From the NCBI RefSeq assembly GCF_014203595.1, contig NZ_JACHJK010000002.1:372001-436000 (forward strand): a stretch of 64,000 bases of DNA, written 5' to 3'. Of the stretch, positions 43,377 through 51,826 are shown piece by piece. The notes below the pieces were generated by a model that made no database searches, was not told where the DNA came from, and saw nothing but the letters and a program-made list of their open reading frames with translations. Both the position numbers and the translations under genes were made by a program. Position 1 is the first letter of the stretch. Each line of letters starts with the position of its first letter. The stretch comes from Streptomyces echinatus (GTDB lineage Bacteria > Actinomycetota > Actinomycetes > Streptomycetales > Streptomycetaceae).

Positions 43377-44384
43377 TCAGGCCAGCTCCAGCACCAGCTT
43401 GCCGACGTTCTCGCCACGGAAGAGCATCTGCAACGCCGCGGGGAAGTCGTCGACCGTACCCCTCACCACGTGTTCCTTGACCTTGACGCGGCCGGCGCCG
43501 ATCAAGGCGGAGATCTCCTGCGCGGCCTCCGCGTAGCGCTTGGCGTAGTCGAAGACGACGAAGCCCTCCATGCGGGCACGGCGCACCAGCAACGAGAGGT
43601 AGTTGGAGGGGCCGTGGACCGGTGTGGCGTTGTTGTACTGGCTGATCGCGCCGCAGATCACGACGCGGGCGTGCATCGCCAGACGGGTCAGGGCGGCGTC
43701 GAGGATGTCCCCTCCGACGTTGTCGAAGTAGACGTCGATGCCGTCGGGGGCGTGCTCGCGCAGGGCCTTCCTGACGTCTTCGGCGCGGTAGTCGATCGCG
43801 GCGTCGAATCCCAGCTCGCCGGTGAGCATGGCACATTTCTCGGGCCCGCCGGCGATGCCCACGACGCGGCAGCCCCTGGCCTTCGCGATCTGCCCCGCGA
43901 TGCTGCCGACCGCTCCGGCCGCCCCGGACACCACGACGGTCTCGCCGTCCTGCAGCGCGCCCACGTCCAGCAGGCCGAAGTAGGCGGTCATACCGGGCAT
44001 GCCCAGCGCGCCCAGATACGTCGAGGGCGGGGCGAGGGAGGTGTCGATCTTCATGGCACCGCGGCCGTCGGAGACCACGTACTCCTGCACGCCGAAGGTG
44101 CCGACCACGTGGTCGCCGGGCTGGAAACCGGGGTGGTTCGATGCGGTGACCTCGACGACCGATCCGGCACGCATCACCTCTCCGATGCCCACGGGCGGCA
44201 GGTAGGAGGGGCGGTCGTCCAGCCAGCCCCGCATGGCCGGGTCCAGGGAGATGACGCGCGTCCGGCCCGCGAACCGGCCCGGACCCGGTTCCGTGATCGG
44301 TTCGGAACCGTGCTCCCAGTCTTCGGGTTTCACTTCACCCACGGGGCGGGCTGCCAGACGGATCTGACGGTTGGTCGCGGACAT
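43377..44384 (-). CDS. NADP-dependent MDR oxidoreductase (leukotriene B4 dehydrogenase/CurA-like)
   Basis: A 335-residue zinc-free medium-chain dehydrogenase starting MSATNRQIRLAARPVGE, with AGGAGG at ideal spacing; an upstream in-frame start at 44456 lacks this. The Rossmann motif VSGAAGAVGSIAGQIAK near residue 150 and the DVYFDNVGGDILDAAL segment identify the prostaglandin-reductase/alkenal-reductase group, which reduces C=C bonds of enones and enals with NADPH. A TetR-type palindrome (44416-44431) lies 32 nt upstream, matching sites before the divergent symporter genes. Confidence 0.92.
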   Translation of the reverse strand: MSATNRQIRLAARPVGEVKPEDWEHGSEPITEPGPGRFAGRTRVISLDPAMRGWLDDRPSYLPPVGIGEVMRAGSVVEVTASNHPGFQPGDHVVGTFGVQEYVVSDGRGAMKIDTSLAPPSTYLGALGMPGMTAYFGLLDVGALQDGETVVVSGAAGAVGSIAGQIAKARGCRVVGIAGGPEKCAMLTGELGFDAAIDYRAEDVRKALREHAPDGIDVYFDNVGGDILDAALTRLAMHARVVICGAISQYNNATPVHGPSNYLSLLVRRARMEGFVVFDYAKRYAEAAQEISALIGAGRVKVKEHVVRGTVDDFPAALQMLFRGENVGKLVLELA

Positions 44385-44415
44385 CACGCCTCCTGTCGTT
44401 GCGGACCCCCGACCA

Positions 44416-44431
44416 TACCGACCAGTGGGTA
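44416..44431. promoter_or_regulatory. TetR-type operator, copy 1
   Basis: TACCGACCAGTGGGTA is an imperfect 16-bp palindrome. It lies 32-47 nt upstream of the oxidoreductase ATG (44384, minus), in promoter territory. The same core, ACCAGT flanked by TACCG/GGTA half-sites, recurs at 44572 and 46917. Confidence 0.55.
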
Positions 44432-44571
44432 CGCCGCTCGCAGTGATATTCCCCACGGATCAACCTTACGTCCCGCGACCTAGGGTCCGGGGGCAACCGG
44501 CCATCGCCGGACCGTCGTCGACCGGATGCCGCATCGAGCCGGAACCGTGACCGCGACAGGCTTATCACGCA

Positions 44572-44587
44572 TTCCAACCAGTCGGTA
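44572..44587. promoter_or_regulatory. TetR-type operator, copy 2
   Basis: TTCCAACCAGTCGGTA matches the palindrome consensus TACCGACCAGTCGGTA at 14 of 16 positions. It lies 70-85 nt upstream of the DUF485 gene start (44657). Confidence 0.55.
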
Positions 44588-44656
44588 TCGTGCGCCGCCA
44601 CACCGATGCTCCAGAGCCACCTCCCACGGATCCGAGCCGCACCGGAAGGCCACGCG

Positions 44657-45205
44657 ATGACAGACCCCTACGACAACCGGTACCCACCGGCCGCATCGCC
44701 GGACCGGACGCAGCCGCGGACCGAGCCCCACGGCAGCGCCCCCCGGCGCGCGCCGTACGGGCGGGACCCCTGGCAGGAGCCGTACGGACAACAGCTGCCG
44801 CAGGACACCTCGTACGGCTCCTACCCCTACGACGGCGCGCCTTCGTACGACGCGTTCGGGCAGGCCCCGCAACGCCCCCCGCACACGCGGGAGGCGCACC
44901 CGCACGGCGCCGACCTCGCCGGCCTCCGCTCGGCCTACAAGGTGCTCCGCCGGGTCTCCACGCTCACCGCGCTCGGCTCCTTCGTGGTGTACGTGGCGCT
45001 GTCCTGCGGTGCGCCGGACCTGATGGGTTCGAAGATCGCCGGGGAGCTGAGCCTGGGAATGGCCCTGGGGATCCTGCAGCTCCTCGTCACCTTCGCGGCC
45101 GTCTTCTGGTACGGGCGCAGCGCACGCCACTCCGTGGACCCGCTGGCGCGGGCCGTCCGGGAGCGAACGGTCCGGCCCGGCCGGGACGCGGGGGTGGCGG
45201 GATGA
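44657..45205 (+). CDS. DUF485 membrane protein (symporter partner)
   Basis: A 182-residue protein starting MTDPYDNRYPP, with GGAAGG upstream. The first ~85 residues are a low-complexity Pro/Tyr/Gly-rich tail with several RxPYG-like repeats. The DUF485 core then shows LRSAYKVLRRVSTLTALGSF and two membrane helices (LTALGSFVVYVALSCG, LGILQLLVTFAAVFWYG). DUF485 proteins are encoded directly upstream of acetate-type solute:sodium symporters, as here, where the stop overlaps the symporter ATG by 4 nt. Confidence 0.9.
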   Translation: MTDPYDNRYPPAASPDRTQPRTEPHGSAPRRAPYGRDPWQEPYGQQLPQDTSYGSYPYDGAPSYDAFGQAPQRPPHTREAHPHGADLAGLRSAYKVLRRVSTLTALGSFVVYVALSCGAPDLMGSKIAGELSLGMALGILQLLVTFAAVFWYGRSARHSVDPLARAVRERTVRPGRDAGVAG

Positions 45206-46818
45206 ACGACTACGGCTCGGGGACGCAGGCGGTCGTCCTGGTCCTGTTCAGCACCCTGGTGACCCTCACGCTGCTGATGTGCGTGATGGCGGGTCCCGAC
45301 CGCGACGATCTGACGAACTTCTACACCGGCTACCGCTCGCTCACCCCGCTCAGGAACGGCCTGGCGATCGCGGGCGACTACATCTCCGCGGCCACGGTGC
45401 TGAGCACCACCGGCATCATCGCCCTGGCCGGATACGACGGTTACGTCCTGGCGGTCAGCACCGCCCTGTCGCTGGTGCTGCTGATGTTCCTGCTGGCCGA
45501 ACCGCTGCGCAACGCCGGCAGCTTCACCATGGGCGACGTCCTGGCCCGCAACATGTCCGGGCGGTCCGTCCGCGTCGCCTCCTGCGTGGTGACGCTCGCG
45601 GCAACCCTCCCCTTCCTGGTCGTCCAGCTCTCGGGGGCCGGGTCACTGCTCACCTTCATCCTGGGCCTGTCGCACGAGACCGGCGCCAGGACGGCCTGTA
45701 TCGCCCTCGTCGGCAGCCTGATGATCATCTACGCGGCGATCGGCGGCATGCGGGGCACCGCGCTCGTCCAGATGATCAAGATCGTGCTCCTGCTCGGCAC
45801 CAGCGTCACCGTCGCCGCCCTGGTCCTCAACCGTTTCGACTGGAACCCCGGCGAGATGCTCCGGGCCGCCGAGCGCGGCAGCGGAACGGGCCCGGCCTTC
45901 CTCCAGCAGGGCCTGCAACTGGGCACCTCGGCGGCTCAGCGGCTGGACTTCGCCAGTCTTCAGATGACCGTGATCCTCGGCGCGGCCTGCCTGCCGCACA
46001 TCACGATGCGGCTGTACTCGGCGCGGGACGTGCCCGCCGTGCGCCGCTCCATGTCATGGGCGGTCGGCACGGTCACCACGTTCTGCCTGACGGTGATCAT
46101 CATGGGTACGGGCGCGGCGGCCCTGGTGGGGTCGCAGTCCATCACCGCGGCCGACGCGCACGGCAGGACGTCGGTGCTCATGCTGTCCCGGGCGCTCGGC
46201 GGCGGTGCCGGCTCGGTGGGCACGACGGTTCTCTACGCAGCGGTGGCGGGCACGGTGTTCATCACCCTGCTGTCCTCGGTCGCGGGGATGACCCTGGCCG
46301 CGGCCTCGTCGCTCGCCCACGACCTGTTCGCCCATGCGCTGCGGCGGGAACGGGCGGCGCCGCGCACCGAGATGACGGTGGCGGCATGGACGAGCGTGGT
46401 GGTGGGGACCGTTGCCATCCTGCTCTCTGTGCTGGTCGAGAACTGGGACGTCGCCGTACTGACCACGCTGGCGATCTGCATCGGGGCGTCGGCCGTCGCC
46501 CCTGCGCTGACCTACTCCCTCTTCTGGCGAGGGTTCACGCGCACCGGCCTGCTCGCCGCCCTCTACGGGGGCACGGCCTGCGCACTGGTGCTGATGGTGT
46601 TCTCCAGGGCGGTTTCGGGCACGCCGTCCGCCGTCTTCCCGCACGCGGACTTCGCCTGGTTCCCCCTGCAGTCCACCGGCCTCGTCTCCATCCCGTTCGG
46701 CTATCTGGCGGGCTGGCTGGGCAGCCGGCTGGACCACCGACGCCGCACCGCCGAGAGCCGCGAGAACCGGCGGCTGTACGAGGAGAGCGAGGCCCGGCTG
46801 CTCGCCGCGGCCGAATGA
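45202..46818 (+). CDS. Solute:sodium symporter family transporter (ActP/MctC-like)
   Basis: A 538-residue transporter with about 13 membrane helices. Family features include DDLTNFYTGYRSLTPLRNGL, IAGDYISAATVLSTTGIIAL and SLMIIYAAIGGMRGTALVQM. The closest recognised type is the cation/acetate or monocarboxylate symporter (ActP, MctC), consistent with the preceding DUF485 gene. It probably imports a short carboxylic acid. The shared operator with an enone reductase suggests a carboxylate or lipid-derived signal, but the substrate is not predictable. Confidence 0.9.
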   Translation: MNDYGSGTQAVVLVLFSTLVTLTLLMCVMAGPDRDDLTNFYTGYRSLTPLRNGLAIAGDYISAATVLSTTGIIALAGYDGYVLAVSTALSLVLLMFLLAEPLRNAGSFTMGDVLARNMSGRSVRVASCVVTLAATLPFLVVQLSGAGSLLTFILGLSHETGARTACIALVGSLMIIYAAIGGMRGTALVQMIKIVLLLGTSVTVAALVLNRFDWNPGEMLRAAERGSGTGPAFLQQGLQLGTSAAQRLDFASLQMTVILGAACLPHITMRLYSARDVPAVRRSMSWAVGTVTTFCLTVIIMGTGAAALVGSQSITAADAHGRTSVLMLSRALGGGAGSVGTTVLYAAVAGTVFITLLSSVAGMTLAAASSLAHDLFAHALRRERAAPRTEMTVAAWTSVVVGTVAILLSVLVENWDVAVLTTLAICIGASAVAPALTYSLFWRGFTRTGLLAALYGGTACALVLMVFSRAVSGTPSAVFPHADFAWFPLQSTGLVSIPFGYLAGWLGSRLDHRRRTAESRENRRLYEESEARLLAAAE

Positions 46819-46888
46819 GCGGGAGCCGCGCGAGTGCGCCGGCCAGGTCTCGGCCGAGTTCCACCCTGGCCGGCGCCGGCTCCCGGTC

Positions 46889-46932
46889 TTGACAGTCCGT
46901 CACTTCCCCTGGAGGCTACCGACCAGTCAGTA
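46889..46932 (+). promoter_or_regulatory. Promoter with overlapping TetR-type operator, copy 3
   Basis: TTGACA (46889-46894), a 17-nt spacer and GAGGCT (46912-46917) form a good vegetative promoter. TACCGACCAGTCAGTA (46917-46932), a 16-bp palindrome with one mismatch outside the centre, covers the expected start point, the usual arrangement for a repressor. It drives the SCO6745-like pseudogene at 47134 after a ~200-nt leader. Confidence 0.6.
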
Positions 46933-47018
46933 TGACGCGGGGCGCGGCCGGAGCCGGGCATCTCCACGGTGCGCGCAGGACGGCGCGTTCGGCCCGGCGA
47001 CCGCACAGGAGACCGTGC

Positions 47019-47090
47019 GACGGACCCGACGGACCCGACGGACCCGACGGACCCGACGGACCCGACGGACCCGACGGACCCGACGGACCG
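47019..47090. repeat. Eight 9-bp tandem repeats
   Basis: GACGGACCC is repeated seven times exactly and once with a final G, in the untranslated leader between the promoter at 46889 and the ATG at 47134. Such an array is prone to slippage. Confidence 0.95.
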
Positions 47091-47133
47091 ACAGTTCAGG
47101 ATCCCGCTCGTCGACTCCCCGGAGAGGTGACCC

Positions 47134-47955
47134 ATGAAGACAGCACGCGCGGCCTGGCGCCGCCTCGAACCCGTTCACGGCATGATCTACTTCGTCCCCT
47201 AGGCGCGACGGCGGTACGCGGAGCTCGGACTGAGCGGACACGCCGGGTACTTCGCCTCCCGCGGCGCCGCCTTCGGCCCGGCATCCGCCGAACTGATCAT
47301 TTCGACCTTCTACAACTTCAACCCCGCCTTCGTCCGGCGGGCGGTCGCCGGGGCCTGGCACGCGACGACACCTCAGCAGGTGCTGGACGCCCGGTACACC
47401 GCGGCGGGTGAAGCCCTGCGGCGGGCGGGAATCCACGAACTGCCCGCCCTGGACGAGGTCCTGACGCTGGCCCACCGGGCCGCCCAGGCGGCCTGCGACC
47501 ACGGGCAGGGCCGCCCGCTGTTCGCCGCGCATGCCGCGCTCCCCTGGCCGGAGGAGCCGGTGCTGCGGCTGTGGCACGCTCAGACGCTGCTCAGGGAGTT
47601 CCGCGGGGACGGCCATGTCGCGGTCCTGCTGAGCGAGGGCGTCGGGGGCCTGGAGGCGCTGATCCTGCACGCGGCCACCGGTGACGTCCCCGTCGGCTTC
47701 CTCAAGGTGAGCCGCGCATGGCCGGAGGAGGAGTGGGCGGACACCCTGGAGCGCCTGCGCGAGCGCGGTCTCCTCGACGGCGACTCCCTGAGCCCGGAAG
47801 GCGCACTCCTGCGCCGGCACATCGAGGACCGCACCGACCGCCTGGCCCTGCCCGGCTACGCCGCCCTGGGTGACACCGGCTGTGAGCGTCTCGCCGAAAT
47901 CGCCGGCCCCTTCGGCCGCGCCGTCCTGCAAGCCGGCCTCATCGAACTCGGCTGA
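47134..47955 (+). pseudogene. SCO6745-like protein gene interrupted by an amber codon
   Basis: From ATG 47134 (GGAGAGG upstream) the frame reads MKTARAAWRRLEPVHGMIYF, VP, then TAG at 47200-47202 (codon 23). It stays open for another 250 codons to 47955. Text after the stop (RRYAELGLSGHAGYFASRGA, AELIISTFYNFNPAFVRRAV) continues the same family without loss, and relatives have a Glu or similar residue at the TAG position, so one base change (GAG to TAG) explains it. Codon use stays normal, indicating recent inactivation, a base-call error or read-through. The family is a streptomycete protein of unknown role (SCO6745-like), from memory. A promoter with operator and a 72-bp tandem repeat precede it. 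Confidence 0.75.
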
Positions 47956-48024
47956 CGGCGCCTGCCGGGCCGGCCACGGAACGCGTCCGGCCGAGGTGAC
48001 CGCCCGCTGCCGGTTCCACGGGAC

Positions 48025-48747
48025 TCAGTCCTCGGCCTCCTCCGTACTGCTCGGTGAGCCACTACTGGTGGGAGAGGCGCTGACGCTGCCGGAAGGACTG
48101 GCGGAAGGCCGCGTGGACGGGGTCGCCGTTCGTGTCGGCGGGCTGGGGCGGCGGCTGCTGCTGGAGGGCCGGGGCGTCGGATCCTCCTTCGCCGGTGGCG
48201 GCGCGCTGGTGGTGGCGGGAGGCCGGGAGACCGGTGACTCACTGCGAGGCGGGCTCGGCGGAGGAGTCCGGATCCCGTCACCGCTGGGGTTCCGTACGCC
48301 CTTTCGCGCCGGGTGCGTGGGCAGCCGCTCCGGTGAGGCCGACGCAGCCGGGGCGCCGGTGACGCGGACCTCGGCCTCTGCGGGGGGCGGCTCCGGGACC
48401 GATGCCGCTCGCGGTGCTGTCGACTGGTGAACCACCGAAGCGGTGGCCAGCCCTCCGATGATGGTGAAGGCGGCCGCGGCGAAGGACTGGACGGCATACT
48501 TCTTCAGCCGCGACGGACGAGCGTAGGGGTCTGCCGGCAGGTCCTGCGGGGCGGTGGGCGCCCCGGGCAGGGGGGACTCGGAGAACTCCGGTTCCCCGCC
48601 GAAGCGGACCTCCGGCATCGCCGCGTCGACGGCCGGGGCACCGTCTCTCCGCTCGCTCGGCTGTGCCATGCCGGAGTCGAACGCCCCGCACTCGGGGCAG
48701 GTTACGGCGCCGTTGAGCGTGCGGTTGCACGGAATGCAGTAGTCCAT
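48025..48747 (-). CDS. SCO2400-like zinc-ribbon membrane protein
   Basis: A 240-residue protein. The N-terminal zinc ribbon MDYCIPCNRTLNGAVTCPEC has two CxxC pairs. One membrane helix follows near residues 88-108 (FAAAAFTIIGGLATASVVH). The rest is a Pro/Ser/Thr-rich extracellular tail ending in an acidic SSTEEAED. Streptomycetes encode several such proteins with a cytoplasmic ribbon and disordered outer tail; their function is not known. The ATG at 48747 places the ribbon at residue 1; an upstream extension is unlikely. Confidence 0.8.
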   Translation of the reverse strand: MDYCIPCNRTLNGAVTCPECGAFDSGMAQPSERRDGAPAVDAAMPEVRFGGEPEFSESPLPGAPTAPQDLPADPYARPSRLKKYAVQSFAAAAFTIIGGLATASVVHQSTAPRAASVPEPPPAEAEVRVTGAPAASASPERLPTHPARKGVRNPSGDGIRTPPPSPPRSESPVSRPPATTSAPPPAKEDPTPRPSSSSRRPSPPTRTATPSTRPSASPSGSVSASPTSSGSPSSTEEAED

Positions 48748-49137
48748 GAAGCGACCGTTCTCAGTCCTTGAATCGACGGAGGAGGGGGTCGACCCGATGC
48801 GGGCGGCAGCCGGCGGCGGGAAGACACAGTCTGGTGTGTTGCGGACCGATCCTCTACATGGGCGAACCTCACTCACCGGTCTGTCGGGGGCACCGGTTAC
48901 TGGGGTCAACGGGGCGGACCGAGCGCGTACTCAAATGCCGGCTGACGTGTGGGGCAGGTAACCCTGCCGGGACGGTCCCCGGCGCTCAGCAGGACGAGAC
49001 CCGTGGCGGACCTCGGTCTGATGAGGCGTGCGTTACACAAGGGCCGCGGTCGAAGACGAAGCCGTACGGCCTGCGTACTGCCCACGGAGGAGAAGGAAAG
49101 CCCGCCGCCGGGACGCTGTACGGAAAAGGAGGACCCC
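48748..49137. other. 390-nt divergent intergenic region
   Basis: It separates the minus-strand zinc-ribbon gene and the plus-strand peptidoglycan-binding gene and must hold both promoters. I see no clear -35/-10 pair, repeat or additional gene; the open frames here lack ribosome-binding sites. Confidence 0.5.
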
Positions 49138-50160
49138 GTGGGCCGCGAGGACACCGACCCGGAGCGGACTCCCGCCCCGGACCCTGACATCGTGCGCGAG
49201 ACGAGGGACTCCTTCCAAGCCGTGCTGGACGCTTTGGACGCCGCACGCGCCGATCTCCTGCGCGACGAGCGGCAGGAACCCGCCGAGGGCCGGCCGCGGT
49301 CCCGGGACCGGCACGATCACCCGACCGGGACGGTCCGCGTTCACCAGCCGTCCCCGTCACCGTCCCAGTCCCCGTCACCGTCACCGTCACCGGCCTCCTC
49401 CGCATCCGGCGAGGTGCCGCCGGTCGAGCGTGTGCCGTCAGGCCCGCGACCGGAGCAGCCCGTCCCCCGCCGGCCGGCAGCCGAGGGATCGGCGGGAACC
49501 GGCGGTCCGCGCCCGGCCGACACCCCGGAGGCCGTCGTGGCGGAGCCACCGGGGTCCCCCGGAAGGCCGAGGCCGGACGTCCCCCACACTCCGGCCGTCC
49601 GGTGCGGCCAGCTCGCCACGGCGCCTCCACGGGGACACGCGCCGTCCGACCGCGTACCCGGGAGGAGGACCGGCCACAGGAAGCGGCGATCCACCACCGG
49701 CGGCCGCCTGCGAGTCGCCGGAGTCCTCGGGCTGGGCGCGGCCGGCGCCGTCCTCGCCACTTGGCTGCTGGCCCACTCCGAGGCCGGGCCGCCCCCCTCC
49801 TCTCCGGCTTCAGGGCACAGGGAAGCCCCCCGGCCGGCGAACCCCGCGCCGAAGAACCCCTCTGCCCCCACTACGGGGCGGACCGACCGGCCCCGGCCCG
49901 GCGCATCGGATCCGCCGCTCCCCGAGATTCCGGGCACGGGCGTCCTGCGCCCGGGCGACAGCGGCCATGGAGTCTACGAGCTGCAGGTACGTCTTCTGCA
50001 GCTTCCGGGCATCTACGACGGCGGCGCGATGGACGGCCGCTATGACGTGGAGGTCCGAGCCGCGGTCGCCCTCTTCCAGGAGCGGTACGGGATCCGCGGC
50101 GACCAGCGCGGGGTCTACGGCGCCGAGACACGCCTCGCCCTCATGCTGCGGACCAAGTGA
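49138..50160 (+). CDS. Membrane-anchored peptidoglycan-binding domain protein
   Basis: A 340-residue protein from GTG 49138, with AAAAGGAGG at ideal spacing. The cytoplasmic N-terminal part is highly charged and Pro-rich and contains a Ser-Pro repeat (PSPSPSQSPSPSPSP). One membrane helix lies near residues 195-213 (VAGVLGLGAAGAVLATWLL). The C-terminal PG-binding-1 domain is clear (LRPGDSGHGVYELQVRLLQL, then DVEVRAAVALFQERYGI). It should attach the membrane to the cell wall or sense it. No catalytic domain is present. Confidence 0.85.
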   Translation: MGREDTDPERTPAPDPDIVRETRDSFQAVLDALDAARADLLRDERQEPAEGRPRSRDRHDHPTGTVRVHQPSPSPSQSPSPSPSPASSASGEVPPVERVPSGPRPEQPVPRRPAAEGSAGTGGPRPADTPEAVVAEPPGSPGRPRPDVPHTPAVRCGQLATAPPRGHAPSDRVPGRRTGHRKRRSTTGGRLRVAGVLGLGAAGAVLATWLLAHSEAGPPPSSPASGHREAPRPANPAPKNPSAPTTGRTDRPRPGASDPPLPEIPGTGVLRPGDSGHGVYELQVRLLQLPGIYDGGAMDGRYDVEVRAAVALFQERYGIRGDQRGVYGAETRLALMLRTK

Positions 50161-50161
50161 C

Positions 50162-50178
50162 CGGCCGGTGACCGGCCG
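50162..50178. terminator. Short hairpin between convergent genes
   Basis: CGGCCGG (50162-50168), loop TGA, CCGGCCG (50172-50178). It sits between the stops of the peptidoglycan-binding gene and the DEAD-box gene. Confidence 0.45.
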
Positions 50179-50195
50179 TCAGCCAGGTGCCGGGC

Positions 50196-51617
50196 TCAGC
50201 CGCCGCGCCGCACCCGGGCGGCCTTGCGGGCCTCCGCGAGCTTGCGGGCCTCGCCGCTCTTGCGCGCCCCCCGGCCACCGGAGCCGCTCTTCGCGTCCTT
50301 GGTACTGCCCAGGCCGCGGAACGGGGCGTTGTGGTTCTTGGGGCGCGGTGCGGCCGGCCCGCCGTCCAGAGGCTCTCCGGAGGGGGCCTTGGCGCCGGTG
50401 ATCCGGCTCAGCTCCGCCTCGCCGGAGCGCACTTTGCTGACCTTGGGAGCGACGTCGGCGTCCGTCATGACCTGGCTCGTCTCGCGGCGCTGTCCCGGCA
50501 GGACGAGGGTCACGACGGTGCCGGAGCGGCCGGCCCGGGCCGTGCGGCCCGCGCGGTGCAGATAGTCCTTCGGGTCGGTGGCCGGGTCGACGTTGACCAC
50601 CAGGTCGAGGTCGTCGACGTGCAGTCCGCGTGCGGCGACGTTCGTCGCCACCAGCGCGGTGACCTGCCCGTCCTTGAACTGGGCGAGGGTGCGGGTGCGC
50701 TGCGGCTGGGACTTCCCGCTGTGCAGGGCGGCGGCGGCCACGCCGCTGGCCCGCAGATGCCTGGTGAGCTGGTCGACGCCGTGCTTGGTGTCGAGGAACA
50801 GCAGGACGCGGCCGTCCCGGGCGGCGATCTCCGTGGTCACGGCGTACCGGTCCGGGCCGTGCACGACGAAGACGTGGTGCTCGATCGCCGAGACCGCGCT
50901 GGACGAGGGGTCCACGGAGTGGACCGCGGGGTCGCGCAGGTAGCGCTGCACCAGCTGATCGACGTCACGGTCGAGGGTCGCGGAGAACAGCATCCGCTGC
51001 CCGTCGGGACGGACCTGGTCCAGGATCTCGGTGACCTGCGGCAGGAAGCCCATGTCACACATCTGGTCGGCCTCGTCCAGGACGGCGATGCGCACCCGGC
51101 CCAGGCGGCAGCCCTTGCGCTCGACGAGGTCGTGCAGCCGGCCGGGCGTGGCGACGACGATCTCGGCGCCGTCGCGCAGCGCGGCGGCCTGCCGTCCGAT
51201 GGACACTCCGCCCACCACGGTCGCGAGCCGCAGCCGCAGCGCCTCGGCGTACGGGGTGAGCGCCTCACCGACCTGCTGCGCCAGCTCCCTGGTGGGGACC
51301 AGGACGAGCGCCAGCGGCTCCTTGGGCTGCGCGCGCCGCCCGGCCGTCCGGGCGAGCATCCCCAGGCCGAAGGCGAGCGTCTTGCCGGATCCCGTGCGGC
51401 CCCGGCCCAGCACGTCCCGTCCCGCGAGCGCGTTCGGCAGCGTCGCCGCCTGGATGGGGAAGGGCACCGTCACACCGCGCTCGTCGAGCTCCCGCAGAAC
51501 CTCGGCCGGCAGCCCGAGCTGTGCGAAGGACGTCGCCATGGGCAGCGCCGAGGAGGTGCTTGTCGCCTCGGCCGCGTGGTCCTGCCGCCGGGCACCGGCA
51601 CGTGCTGACTCGCTCAC
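50196..51617 (-). CDS. DEAD/DEAH-box RNA helicase
   Basis: A 473-residue helicase from GTG 51617 (GGAGGAAGG seven bases upstream). Motifs in order: Q-motif SFAQLGLPAEVLRELDERGV, Walker A GRTGSGKT near 74, PTRELAQQV, VATPGRLHD, DEAD near 181, SAT near 211, and in the second RecA domain LVATNVAARGLHVDD and HRAGRTARAG near 357. The C-terminus is basic and low complexity (ARKSGEARKLAEARKAARVR), typical of RNA-binding tails. It should unwind structured RNA. Its 200-nt upstream region contains a run of seven T on the coding strand (51713-51722), possibly part of a cold-responsive leader. Confidence 0.93.
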   Translation of the reverse strand: MSESARAGARRQDHAAEATSTSSALPMATSFAQLGLPAEVLRELDERGVTVPFPIQAATLPNALAGRDVLGRGRTGSGKTLAFGLGMLARTAGRRAQPKEPLALVLVPTRELAQQVGEALTPYAEALRLRLATVVGGVSIGRQAAALRDGAEIVVATPGRLHDLVERKGCRLGRVRIAVLDEADQMCDMGFLPQVTEILDQVRPDGQRMLFSATLDRDVDQLVQRYLRDPAVHSVDPSSSAVSAIEHHVFVVHGPDRYAVTTEIAARDGRVLLFLDTKHGVDQLTRHLRASGVAAAALHSGKSQPQRTRTLAQFKDGQVTALVATNVAARGLHVDDLDLVVNVDPATDPKDYLHRAGRTARAGRSGTVVTLVLPGQRRETSQVMTDADVAPKVSKVRSGEAELSRITGAKAPSGEPLDGGPAAPRPKNHNAPFRGLGSTKDAKSGSGGRGARKSGEARKLAEARKAARVRRGG

Positions 51618-51826
51618 AGAAAGCCTTCCTCCGAAGGGACCGTACCGAGGAAGGCGCGGCGGGGAAGCGCCACCGGCCGACGACACCGTACGAGGCACCG
51701 CCACAGCGACGCCGCAAAAAAATCGACATTAGCACGGGGTGCACCGCCCGGCCCTCCTGCGCTGCCGGCCCGCGAGGGCGACCGGATACAGTGCGCGGGA
51801 CGGCAGCCAGGTCAGGGAGGGTAAGC

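Noticed and set aside
44335..45130. Minus-strand frames opposite the DUF485 gene
   Set aside because: They start without ribosome-binding sites and run across the divergent promoter region.
47019..47090. Short regular repeats as a CRISPR array
   Set aside because: The 9-bp units are directly adjacent with no spacers and no cas genes nearby.
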